From Cryptomeria japonica (Eukaryota > Streptophyta > Pinopsida > Cupressales > Cupressaceae): a stretch of DNA of 64,000 nt. The DNA is taken from assembly GCF_030272615.1 (NCBI RefSeq), contig NC_081408.1, positions 612,191,673-612,255,672 of the forward strand, written 5' to 3'. A program made the position numbers and the translations under genes. Below are positions 11,390 to 22,610 of this stretch, piece after piece (the first letter of the stretch is position 1; each line of letters starts with the position of its first letter). Below the pieces are notes generated by a model, which saw nothing but the letters and a program-made list of their open reading frames with translations, did not search any database and had not been told where the DNA came from.

Positions 11390-13623
11390 CTCTTCCTCTT
11401 GTTTCTTATTCTTCTTTCTTTTCTTCTTCCTTCTTCATCTTCTCTTCCTCTTGTTTCTTATTCTCCTCTTCTTTTCTCTTTTCCTCTTCCTCTTTCCTCT
11501 TTTCCTCCTCTTTTCTCTTTTCCTCTTCATCTGCCTATTTCTTCTTTTCTTCTTCCTGTTGCTTCTTCTTTTCTTCTGCCTGTTTCTCCTTTTCTTCTTC
11601 CTGTTGCTTCTTCTTTTCTTCTACCTGTTTCTCCTATCCTGCTCCTTCTGATGGTGTACCTGGAGTAACATTTTCACCGTTCAAGGCATCAACATCAATG
11701 GGGTCCATTTGATCAGTGACCTATTCTCCTTCACTATCATATACCTCATCTAGTTTATTGATTTCCGGTTCTTGCTTAGCTTTCTTGTTGGCTTCAGCCA
11801 CTTGATGCAATCTTAGAGTGGATTGAGCAAGGGAGTGGGTATATTTAACCACTTCTAAGACTTTTCCTTCTAGCAATAGGAGTCTCCTTCTTCTCATGAA
11901 GAAGAGGCCTTTATATTTTTCCACCACTTCATAAAGTTCTAATTTAGGCACATCAGGAAAGTATTGTGCAAATACTTCCACTCTTATTTCCTATTCCTTC
12001 TCTATGGCAATGCGCCATTTATTATCTAAAGAATTATATAAAGAATCAGGTCTCTCAGATTTAATTTCTGATGGCCATCGGTCATTAATACAAAGATATT
12101 TAATGACTTCCTATTCAACTTCTTCCTTTTCATCATCATTAAAATCATCAAAGGACTCTTTCAAATCACCAAGCACTTTTCTTCTAATATTCTTAATAGT
12201 TCTGTGACAAAGTGTCAAAGGTTTGTAGGAGGAAATATCAATATTTACTGGTGTTGATGTTGCCGATTCATTGTTGGTTGTCTTTGTCTTCTTTCTTGTT
12301 TGCCTAGTCTTCTTAGGTTGTTCTTCAGATATAATATCCTTTGAGTCTGGTGTGTTTCCTTTTGTCTTCCACTTCCTCTCAAATACCTTGGCGGGTGCAA
12401 CTTCTGGTTTCTTCTTTGTTGGTGACCGCTTGGTCACTTTGGGACTAGCTGAAGTAACCAGTGCTGATACAGATGGCACTTCCTTTCCTTTCTTTACTGA
12501 AGGTTCTTCAACCGGTGTAACCCTTTCCAAATAGGTGTCGATTCTCTTCTCCTTTGGATCAAGAGGCGAGGTGAGTAGGGGCATACCTATCTAGCATGTC
12601 ATACATTACCTCATATCCCATGGGTTCCACTTCTTCCTGTCTAGGATCAACTGCCTCCATTATGCACTCATCAACTTTGATGGTGAAGCAGATGTCATCT
12701 TCATACTTCTTAACAATATCACCCAATATTCTCACCCTTTGGCTCATTTTACGTCTAAACTCATCAAAGTATTTTCTCAGAACTTTCGGATAACCGGTTC
12801 CAACCGCTTGAAGACTTTCTTTGATTTTCTTTGTAACTCATTGGTCGGCAGACCACTGAATATCTCCAACTCTTGGGAAGTAATCTTGGAAGTAGAAGAA
12901 CAACCCAACCAATAGTTTTCCAAACTTAAATCTCAAGGCATTGTCCTATTTAATCAACTTCAGATTTACTAGAAGTTGCCTTTGCATATAGGTGCATAAA
13001 TCAAATGATGCATCTTCTTTGATCATCTAGTAGGCAACATTTACCATTGCAACAAAGATAGAGTTGATCCTACTAGCATAGAATGTCCGGTAACCCATTA
13101 GCATGCAAGCATACTTGACCAGATTGTCATTGATGGTATTGATGGTCATTCCCCATTGGTCACTCACAGAACCAGTGAGCTTGGTCATTTCGGTCTTGCT
13201 AATCTTCCTTAGGGTAGGAAATTCATTAACATTATAGAAACCGTTGTCTGCATGGATCGCTTCCGGTGTGATGTCATGTGTCCGCTCTAAGTACATTTTG
13301 TCACTGCGAACTCTGCTTAGGATGAAGCGGATGTGATCATATAAAAAATCTTCAAGGAAATAGACCACATTGTGAAGCTTCTTCTTTTCCAAGATGTTGA
13401 ATTCTAGTTTGATCTTCTTGTCCTTCCCGTAGAATAAGATTAACTAGGAATGGATCATTAGAGACCCTAGGTCTTAAATTTTACAATCAATATAATCTGA
13501 AATGCCTTCCTCGACTATGACACCAGTGGGTATTTGGGATAGGGCATTATATTTTGCCTTTCGTTGGATGAAGTCAACTGAATCAATGGGTGCACTAGAG
13601 CTAGAGTGTGATGCGGAAGCCAT
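11390..13623 (-). pseudogene. ORF2 of element gamma, unrecognised protein with charged coiled-coil tail
   Basis: The start MASASHSSSSAP at 13623 is the most likely. The reading is followed through several single stops (near 13480, 13027, 12940, 12850) and one frameshift near 12585. The first ~340 codons look globular (DFLYDHIRFILSRV, SKTEMTKLTGSVSDQWGM, YRTFYASRINS, FFYFQDYFPRVGDIQWSADQ). A Lys/Pro/Thr-rich middle follows (KVTKRSPTKKKPEV), then IKSERPDSLYNSLDNKWRIAIEKE, and a C-terminal tail of EEKKKQQ repeats encoded at about 11390-11660. I recognise no enzyme motif. It follows the Gag-like ORF where pol would normally be. It could be a structural or accessory protein, or a captured host gene. 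Confidence 0.6.
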
Positions 13624-14063
13624 GATAGATAGAGAAATTTGAGAAATACCTTCATAAATCAAAATTTAGGGCTTGCAGATTCCACTTCACCACACACTCC
13701 TTCGGTTGCAGAAATACCGCTTTGTGTTCTACACTTGACCGACTGAAATTAGCTTTTGATTCTTCTTCAAGGTATTGAAAAATCTTTGAATCGTAATGCA
13801 AGTCGCCTTTCATCGCTCTACACTTGAAAAAAAAATTGTTTACAAACTGATAAATGAAAAATGACTTGAAAATTCCTTTTAAACAAGTTCTTCACCTACC
13901 ATAATAAATGCTCACTATTAGGGCGTAAACCCGAATTTGCCTTTTTACCATTTTTGGTCTTCTACCAAGAGACAGGTATCACATACTGGTTAAGGTCTTT
14001 TACCAGTGTCGACTGGTGGTTCGAAACATTTCATCATTTGTTCCCCCTAAGCTTTTCTGAAGC
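13624..14063 (-). other. Spacer between Gag-like ORF and ORF2 in element gamma
   Basis: A 440-base A/T-rich stretch with no sustained ORF on either strand. It holds a few ACCGGT-like words (for example near 13985-14020). It may contain a splice site or internal initiation signal for ORF2, but none is evident. Confidence 0.45.
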
Positions 14064-15344
14064 TTAGTTTGCTGGTTCAGCGACTTCCACACTAGGTGTA
14101 GAAACCGGTTCTTCTTGTAATACTACATCAAATTTTTTCTTCCATGTTGTCTTCATGTTAGATTGAACAATTTCAACATCAATCTTTCCTTCCAGAGTGA
14201 CCGGTATATCATCTGATATGTTCTTTCTAGTTCTGCAGAATCTTTCTGTATGACCCGGTTTGTTGCAATGATAGCAAACCATTCCAAGTGCTCTCCAAGG
14301 TCGATTATTCATGTTTCCATTCTTCCTTCTGCATATTGTAGCAGTGTGACCATGACCATGACAAATCAAATAGGTTTCTCTCCATCTAGTTGTCGCTTGA
14401 TAGCCACCACTACCTGACTGATGATTATAGGTATTAAACCAGTTTGGATTCCAGTTCCCAGAGGGTTTAGGAAAAACTCCTTGACTCCTTTGAGGATACC
14501 TTTTGGTGTTGTACCTGAAAGACTTGCATTCAAAGGCTCTATGCCCAAACTTGTTGCATGCATAACAATTACCATTGAATCTATTGGGTCTAGGATTATC
14601 GTGTAGAAAATAAGGAAAATTATTGTAATCCTTACTTCTACATACATTGGTAGTGTGTCCTTCCTTGAGACAATTAAAGAAAATAGGTTTGAACTTTTTC
14701 TTACCTTTATCCTTTGGTTCCGGTTGCTTCTTTGATGCTCCATCTTTCGTACCAAAGGTCTCACCTTCCTCATATTCAGAGAAACCAAGTCCATTAGTAT
14801 TCTTTACCGGTTTAGCTGATTCAAGCTTTTGCTCTAGCTTAATAGTGCTCTTATTGAATTTGGCAAGTATTTCCTTTGACTCGATGAGTTCTTTGGAAAT
14901 AATAGCATTGGATTTCTTCAGGATTGTATTCTCAGAAATAGCCAAGTTTAGTCCGTCTTGCATTTCTTCTTTTTCCACTTTGCTTTCTTGAAGATGAGTG
15001 GTAAGAGAACTGATTTCTTGCTTCAGCTTGGAGATCTCATGATCTTTATCTTTTACTAGATCTTTAGTTTTCCTCTGGTTCTCAAGCTCTTGACACATTC
15101 AGATAATCAGTCCTTCCAACTCCTTTCTCAGGTTGGTATTGGATTCATTCAGTTTTTTCACTTCTTGAACTAGAGCTTCCATGTCCGCTTCATCAGAAGA
15201 ACTATTTTCAATTAGCTCCATTAGTTTTTCAACATGCTTTCTTCTTTTTGTCTGAGAGGCCTTATATTTGACTTTAAGTTCATCATAGGCTTGCTCAGTC
15301 TGAGTGAGCCGATGAGTAAGTTCCCTCACAGTGTATTCCCCCAT
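14064..15344 (-). pseudogene. gag: Gag-like protein of element gamma: coiled coil and zinc knuckles
   Basis: From MGEYTVRELT (15344) the frame runs to one stop at 15099-15101 (TGA, one transition from CGA) and continues at once to 14064, about 426 codons. The N-terminal two thirds is a long Leu/Lys/Glu coiled coil. Then come two intact CCHC knuckles (CYACNKFGHRAFEC and CYHCNKPGHTERFC) and two degenerate ones (FNCLKEGHTTNVC, CHGHGHTATIC). The usual N-terminal copia capsid domain is not apparent, so the protein looks like the C-terminal half of a SIRE-type Gag. Its position directly after the primer site supports a Gag role. One C-to-T type stop is the only defect. Confidence 0.8.
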
Positions 15345-15380
15345 ATCTCTTTCCAAGTGGTTTGAATTATAGAAAGGTTG

Positions 15381-15392
15381 GCTCTGATACCA
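15381..15392 (-). other. Primer binding site of element gamma (initiator Met tRNA)
   Basis: The minus strand reads TGGTATCAGAGC two bases after the 5' LTR. This is the standard complement of the plant initiator Met tRNA 3' end used by copia elements. It identifies 15395-16594 as the 5' LTR. Confidence 0.92.
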
Positions 15393-15394
15393 AT

Positions 15395-16594
15395 TGATGA
15401 ATACTAAGAGGGGGGAGTGAATTAGTATACCAAAAAATACTAAACTCAAACACTTTAATAGTCTAGCAGTAAATCGGTAAACTAGTTTTGCAAACACACC
15501 AGTTAACACACATGCAAACCAAATAGCAAATAAGGCATTCAACCACAGAAGCACAATCACCATAACACAAGAGATTTTGATGTGGAAACCCAAATGGGAA
15601 AAACCACGGTGAGATGAAACTCACAAGTAACTATCTGCAGAATAGTAACCAGACCGAAGGTCAGACTGGTTAAAGTCATACAATGTTCTTTACCAGAACA
15701 GATCCTGTTAGGAATCTCAATCTTTGTTAGGAGATAAGTCCCATTAAAGACTACCCTATGAGAGGATTTCAGATCCACAGTTGTGAACCACCTTGTTAGA
15801 GGAGTTACAAAGGCTTTGCCAAGCCTACCCGGTTAGGGGTTTTCAAACATGTCAAAGATGTAAGTAATCAACAAGTGAGTGATCTAGATACTAGCACAGT
15901 ATGCTTGGTTAGATCCTTGATAGCTCACTATTAATGCATTTCAGCATTCCTTTAGTCTTCAATATCTCCACTCTCTGTTACTTCACACAAACTTGATCTT
16001 CTCTCCTTAGATCATACATGCAAAACTCATGCACTATTAAAAACCCTTAACAACAGCTAAAACCCTAGACATGATGTCCTTATAAAGGAATCTAATTTCA
16101 TGTCAGTCCAATAGAATTACATTGCAAGTTCCTAGGTTTAGTGCATCTAGACACATTTGGTAACATGACACAAAATCACCATCAAAGTGTCAGTGGATGG
16201 TAACTAATCACAAAAATACCGGTTAGTAACTCATCATTGAGTATTGCCGGTTTACATGACTTTACCGATTACCAGTTGGTAACTCAGAGTAATACCGGTT
16301 TACACAACTTTACTAATTACTAGTTGATAGAAATGAAGAGTGGGAAAATGACAACTGCCACTTTTAGTTCCTTTGCTCCGCTCTGCTTGAGATCCTCGAA
16401 CCGCTTGAGGTCTTCATGTCGCTTGGGATCGGTAAACACTTTCTGCAAAACACTGATAGTCTAAAGACTATAATACATGATACCGGTTTGGAACGAATAC
16501 CAGTTGAGCATAACTCATACATACAAAAAGTGATCAAAAAGCAAGTGTGTGTCCATCAATGACAATCACAACATAATCATCAAAAATGCCAACA
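15395..16594 (-). repeat. 5' LTR of element gamma
   Basis: The pair of the LTR at 9902-11089, with the same ends. It differs by scattered transitions and by a 17-base insertion or loss near 15655-15675. It ends at 16594 (TGCCAACA) next to the second ACCTC target copy. Confidence 0.88.
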
Positions 16595-16599
16595 ACCTC

Positions 16600-18151
16600 C
16601 ACCTCACAAAGAAATCCCTATTTATGGAGAAGCACAGATTAAAACCTCTTGGGTTCCTGAACTCGAAACATCTTCCACAAAACCTACATCACATCCTATG
16701 GCTGATTCAGATAGGGAGAGGACCATCAACGGCCTTCACCACAACATCTTAACCCTCACTGATACATCTTATGAACTTTACCTAATCGATGAGGTAATGC
16801 CCATTATCCATCCTGAACTCATCGAATGGAACCAACCAAATTCCCCATGCCTTGACCATTTCCGAAATGATGAGGCGATCATTCACTTTTTGGAACTACA
16901 TGATAACATATCAAGCGAGGATCACAAAGCTGGACTCACCATTGAACTTAATAGCACAACCTACTTTGGGGTGGATGCCAAAACTTTCAGCTGCAAAAAT
17001 ATTACAATAAAACATGGATCTTCTAGTGAAAACCACACTGTGGCACTATTTGATCCCAAAAAAGTAAAAAGAAAAAGTGTATCGAATGGTGAAAACCTCT
17101 CTCAGGCGCTTATAGATGAATGGTTTGACATCCTCCCCTCTAGTGCAAATCAACAACGATCAATGATCCTTATTGAGGAAACAAAAGAATTCAACGTGGA
17201 GACCCCTGAGACTCATCACATACATCTAGCTTCTCTTTTAACTTCAGAGGAATAGCCTAAGTTTGTCAAATTCTTCTAGAAGCATCAGATCAACTTTGCA
17301 TGGTCATATGTAGACATGCCTGGTCTTGATCTTGATTTAGTCATGCATCACCTCACCATAGCAGAAGGAGCTATTCCAGTAAAAAAGAAGCTTCTCAAGA
17401 TGCACCCCCAGATTGTGGTACTCATCAAAGCAAAACTTAAGAAAATCCTAGATGTTGGTTTTATTAGACCAATTGATTACTCAGATTGGATATCCAACAT
17501 TGTACCTATTGGAAAAATAAATGGGAGCATCTGTATATGTACTAACTTCAGAGATCTAAATAAGGAATGTCCTAAAGATGACTTCCCCCTACCAAACATT
17601 GACATGATCGTTGACCTAACAATAGGATCGTTGACCTAACAATAGGACATTCCATGCTTTTTCTTATGGATGGCTTTTCAGGGTACAACCAGATAAAGAT
17701 CGCACCAGAGGATCAACATAAGACAACCTTCACATGTCCATGGGGAACATGCTGTTGGAATGTAATACCTTTTGGTCTAAAGAATACAGGGGCGACCTCT
17801 CAAAGACCAATGACCACCATCTTTCATGATATGATGCATACTATAATGGAGGATTACATGGATAACTTATTGGAAAAATCATTAACAAGAGAAGGTCATC
17901 TAGAAATATTAGAGAAAATCTTTGACAGACTAGAACAATATCATGTTCGACTCAACCCAAAGAAATGTGTCTTTGGAGTAACCTCAAGGAATCTTCTAGG
18001 ATACATTGTCTCAAAGAAAGGCATTGAGGTCGACCCAACAAAGGTCAAAGCAATCATGGACATGCCACCTCCAAATAATATCAGTCAGCTAAGGACATTA
18101 CAAAGGCAGCTACAATCCATCCAAAGATTCATTTCACAACTAGCATATTAG
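16600..18151 (+). pseudogene. pol: Linker and reverse transcriptase, Tat-1a
   Basis: After the gamma insertion the pol frame resumes (ADSDRERTINGLHHN; FGVDAKTFSCKNITIKHG). Stops fall at 17253 and 17277. The RT domain starts near 17316 (MPGLDLDLVMHHL). It shows FRDLNKECPKDDFPLPNID, DGFSGYNQIKIAPEDQHKTTF, WGTCCWNVIPFGLKN and the catalytic box at 17855-17866. That box reads Y-M-D-N instead of Y-V-D-D, so one metal-binding Asp is lost. A perfect 20-base tandem duplication at 17606-17645 shifts the frame in front of the motif DGFSGYN. It ends at a stop after SQLAY. The enzyme would be inactive. Confidence 0.9.
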
Positions 18152-20475
18152 TGTCATCCCTTTACACATCTGTTACACAAAAACATCCGCTTTCAATGGG
18201 ATGTCAGATGCTAGCAAGCATTCCATATGCTTAAGGACTATCTCATAAATAAACCATTGTTGATCCCACCAGATCCAAGTAGACCTCTATTGGTCTACAT
18301 TTCAGCAACAAATATAGCATTGGGAGTACTATTGGCTCAACATAATGCAGAAGGGAAAGAGTGTGTTGTATACTATATCTCTTGCACACTGGTAAGCTAT
18401 GAACTCAATTACACACCTATTGAGAGAGATTTCCTAGCAGTAATCTTGGCAGCCAGTAAACTGAGGCACTATCTATTAACACATAAAGTACAACTCATTG
18501 CAAAGATCGATCCACTAAAATACCTACTCAGCAAAGAAGCATTAACAGTCTGCTTGGCCAAATGGGTGATGATCTTGAGTGAGTTTGACATCGAGTATGT
18601 GGACCATAAGGCTATCAAGGGCCAATTTATTGCAGATCAGTTGGCAGATGCACCCCTCATAGGCGATCATCCTCTTATTTCTAATTTTCTAGATGAAGAG
18701 ATATTCATGATCAAAACAACAGAGCCATGGAAGCTCTACTTTGATGGTTCATATACTAGGCATGGCTTAGAGGCAGACATTCTGTTTATCACACCTCAAG
18801 GTGACAGCATCCTGAAGTCCTACATGCTCACATTTCCATGTACAAACAACATAGCAGAATATGAGGCCTTGATCGCAGGACTCGGACTAGCCATACAATG
18901 GAAATTGAAAGAGTTACAGATATATGATGACTCCCAACTGGTCATCCGACAAGTCACATATGAGTATCAGACCAAGGATGATAAAATCATTCTGTACAAG
19001 CAAATGGTGGACAATTTAAAGGCATCATTTATGAATATCACCTTTGAGCAGATACCCAAAGATCAGAATCAAGCTGCTGATGCCATGGCTACAATTGCAT
19101 CTCCTAGATCTTTGACATAATTCAACATGCTACGAGTTCTTGGTAGAATAGGTTTGGATTCCCGCTTATAATATCCCTAAATCTAAGATGATATGTCACT
19201 TTCTCAGTTCCAAATCCCCATGGTATAGTGAGTTCTACACCTACCTTTGTGATCACACACTTCCTCCTAACCAATTGAATAACCAGCGCAAAACCTTCAT
19301 TCACCAAACCGCTCGATACACCATCATTGTTGAAACCATATATCGACGCAGTATTGATGGTACTCTCATTTGATGTTTGGAATAGGATGAGACAACAAAG
19401 GCCTTGGAAGAGGTACATGAAGGAATTTTTGGGACTTGCTCAAGTGGTCCTTCGCTAGCAAAGAAGATCATGCACGCTGGATACTATTGGTCGTCCATGG
19501 AAAAAGACTCCTACTATTTTGTCAGAAAATGCAAGAAATGCCAGGTTCATGGAGACCTAATACATGCACAAGCACAATAATTGCAACCAATCACCACACG
19601 ATGGCCTTTTTGTCAATGGGGACTTGACCTTGTGGGTAAAATTCATCCATCCTCATCCAACGGCTATAAGTTCATCATTACCACCACCAAATACTTCACA
19701 AAGTGGATCAAAGATGTTCCACTTATGCAAGTCACTAGTAAGAAGATCACCTCATTCATCCTTAATTACATCATCTACTGGTATGGTGTACCCATGTCCA
19801 TCATCACAGATAACAGGCTTCCTTTCAAAAATCAGGATGTTTGTGAGCTCTATGAGAAGTTTCACATCTAACACCGCTTTTCCACTCCTTATTACCTAGA
19901 AGGCAATGGTCAGGTTGAAGCATCAAACAAGAAAATATTAAGAATCCTCAAGAAGAAATTCAATGATGTCGGTCATGATTGGCACATTCAATTAAATCCA
20001 ACACTATGGGCGTATTGAACTAGCATTCAAACCCCTATAGGCTCAACTCCCTACTCACTGGTCTATGGTGTAGAAGTTATCCTTCCTATTAAGGTCGAGA
20101 TACCATCTCTACAGGTTTCCTTGCATAATCTAATAGGTGATGAAGCATACTGAGTCTCCCATCTTCAAGACTTGGAACTACTTGATGAAAGGCGACAAGC
20201 TACATACAACCATCTCAAGGCATATCAACAGTGCATGAGAAAAAGCTATAATCATCAAGATAGACCTCGTACATTTGAGGTAGGTGATCTTATTCTTCGA
20301 GAGAATCCTCATAACCAACCAAATAGATAAAATCAAGGAAATTTTGAATCAAACTAGCTGGGTCCATATGTTATCACTATTGTATTTGGCTCTGGGGCAT
20401 ATCAGTTGGCTACTTTAGAAGGAGAACCGCTAGTAGATTCGATCAACAACATGCACCTCAAACGGTTTCATACTT
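18152..20475 (+). pseudogene. pol: RNase H, second RNase H and integrase, Tat-1a
   Basis: The first RNase H (about 18220-18660) is degenerate (VYISATNIALGVLLAQ, YELNYTPIERDFLAVI). The second, archaeal-type RNase H (about 18725-19110) has FDGSYT, CTNNIAEYEALIAGLGLAI, DDSQLVIRQV and NQAADAMA, the marker of the Tat lineage. The integrase follows in several frames: zinc-binding part near 19430-19560, core with GLDLVGKIH, the second acid at 19809-19811 (ITDNR) and the third acid Glu at 19917-19919 (GNGQVEASNK), then the C-terminal FEVGDLILREN and LGPYVIT region to 20475. At least five stops and several frameshifts are present. This is the only integrase of the three Tat copies that keeps the third catalytic Glu. 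Confidence 0.88.
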
Positions 20476-22610
20476 AAGCTGTATAGAGCATCAGGCTCGA
20501 ATACATATCAGAAAAACACCAAAAACATTTAGATAAATGTCCTGAAGAAAGTACAAAAAAAAAAATAGTAAAGAAAAATCATACATCCAAATGATGAACA
20601 ACCACTCCGGTGGCACCTTGGGTAAGTACGATGGTGAAAACCTAGAAAATAGGTGTCACTCGTAAAGGTTATGGCTCCATTGTCTTTTAGACTTGTTGTG
20701 ATCACATTCATTTCATCCACTCATCCATCAGTCAAAACCATGGCTTGTTATTGATCTGCAATCAAGGATAGTACTTCATGCGTCTTGCATCCCACTATTT
20801 TTCATAGTCATGTCTAAACTGGGGGCAATGCCCTTAGCCTAATGATGGAAGTGGATTCCACAATACTTGTGATTCATTGAGTTCTTCATTCAAAACCGTC
20901 TCACAAATTCCAAAAGCATTCAAAAAAACATCTCACAAAATTCCAAAAACATTCGAAAACAACTCACAAAATCCAAAAACATCATAAAACATCAAAAATC
21001 AACCAAAAACATAGCAACGTATAAAATCCTTTGTACATACACATCGAATCAGACATCGAACACACATTTTTGAGATACTCAAATAATGATCACTTATCAC
21101 ATCGACCAAACAATCAACATTGACATGCAAACTGTCTTAACAGGGATAAATCTTTCCTCACCAAAACAAAGATAAGATAACATTTTTCTTTGACAAGAAA
21201 ATTCTATTTAAGCTATCAAGTACTTGGTTAGTTTGTTAGTTATTTATTCATCTATATTAGGTTCCTACACTACTCTAGGATATCCACAAGTGATTAGAGT
21301 AGCCAGGATGGTTCCTAAGTATTGTTTTGTTTGTAGTCTGTGAATTATTCCAATGAAGTTCTAGGGCATGTACTAATGGTGTCTACGTGGGAAGTTCACT
21401 AAGCTACGTGATCATATGCAAAAAATATAGTCATGGATCACTACGACTTGCTGACTATAGTGTATACCTCGACCATATGAGCATGAACCATTATGGAGGG
21501 TTCATATTCTTTATCTATACTGCTTGCTTACAGGTACAATGCTCCAAACTTGGTTCCTATTGCCTCATCCAAGATTGATACTACCATGCTCAATGATGAA
21601 AAACAAAAGCACTATGGATCATCATTTCATCTCATTTGTTTATATTGCACTCCGTTGCATATCACCCATCCATTTGATCATTCATTATTCATATTTATGG
21701 TTTTGTAGGCAAGTGTAAACAAGTTAAAATATGAGAGGTTATTTAATCATAAATTGGTCTTGGATACAATCATGATGGAGTTCTCTGATACATCATCAGT
21801 GCATCATAAAAAAATTCTCACCCACTTGCATTCATCTATGATGAACGCATGACGTTATCATTCCATTACATTTAGTTGCATTTAAATGCATCAAGTTCAT
21901 TATCATTTACTTGCATATAAGTTCATTACATCCATTTTTAGATCTTCATTTAAGTGCATTAATATCATTTAGCTACATTTAAATACATCCAATTCATTAT
22001 CATTTACTTGCATTAGCATCATTACATCATTTCATCATTGAAAAATCAAGACATTTAGATTCATTTGTATAAATTTCCCCTCATTTCATTTACTACCATT
22101 ATTAGCCATTAACGTACATTCATTTGGTCATCTAGGTATAGTTAGATGTCTTGTTAAATCATTCAAAATAATTCATCATCATTTAAGTTTGTTTACAATA
22201 CATTCATCTTAATTATCATTTATTTATCTATCCATTAGTTAAGTGCATTCATCTATCCATCTAGTATATTCTTATACTCATTCATTTCATTTTCATCTTT
22301 ACAAGTTTCCTCTGGATTCATTAGAAGATGCATTCATATCATTTTAATTGCATTAAGGTGCAGTTATTCATTATCCCTTAGTTGCATTATCATTACATTA
22401 TCATTTCACTTAGTCATATTTTAAATCATTTAGAAATCATCACATAAATATTTGTACTTTACATTTGTTTATCCATTTTTGCATTTATTTTTTTACCATC
22501 TATACACATTTTCATAAACCACTCAATTCATTACATTTCAGCATATCAAACAAAGATGCATATCATCATTTCATCAACATAAACACAAGTGATATCTGTA
22601 GTCACATAAA
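20476..22610 (+). other. 3' spacer after pol, Tat-1a
   Basis: Non-coding, aligned with 58768-61010 of Tat-1b. It holds a hairpin at 20640-20654, an A-rich tandem repeat (TCACAAAATCCAAAAACAT units, 20880-21010), and an internal polypurine-like motif AAACTGGGGGCAATG at about 20817-20831. Well-conserved blocks lie near 21260-21500 (CTACGTGATCATATGC, ATACCTCGACCATATGAGC). A long field of ATTTAGTTGCATTTA/CATTTACTTGCATT variants covers 21830-22580. Homology to Tat-1b ends near 22600, where LTR sequence begins without a recognisable polypurine tract, so a deletion probably removed the PMD gene here. Confidence 0.65.
20640..20654 (+). other. Conserved post-pol hairpin, Tat-1a
   Basis: ACCTAGAAAATAGGT forms a 5-bp stem with a 5-base loop, 165 bases after the pol stop. 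Tat-1b (58936-58950) and Tat-2 (30704-30718 and 30744-30758, minus) carry related structures. The flanking GATGGTGAAAA and GGTGCCACTCGTAAAGG words are also conserved. Confidence 0.6.

Larger units (their letters stand above)
9902..16594 (-). mobile_element. Complete non-autonomous copia-like element gamma, TSD ACCTC
   Basis: Two direct LTRs (9902-11089 and 15395-16594; 1188 and 1200 bp) begin TGTTGGCATT and end ATTCATCA on the minus strand. ACCTC duplicates flank the element at 9897-9901 and 16595-16599. The minus-strand order is 5' LTR, Met-tRNA primer site, Gag-like ORF with zinc knuckles, an unrecognised ORF2 with a charged coiled-coil tail, polypurine tract, 3' LTR. Within 4.3 kb of internal sequence I find no protease, integrase, RT or RNase H motif, so it must depend on an autonomous copia partner. 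By eye the LTR pair matches at roughly nine bases in ten, so the insertion is old. Confidence 0.9.

Noticed and set aside
11367-11668. Plus-strand Phe/Leu/Ser-rich ORFs that look like membrane proteins
   Set aside because: They are the complement of the Glu/Lys-rich tail of ORF2 of element gamma.
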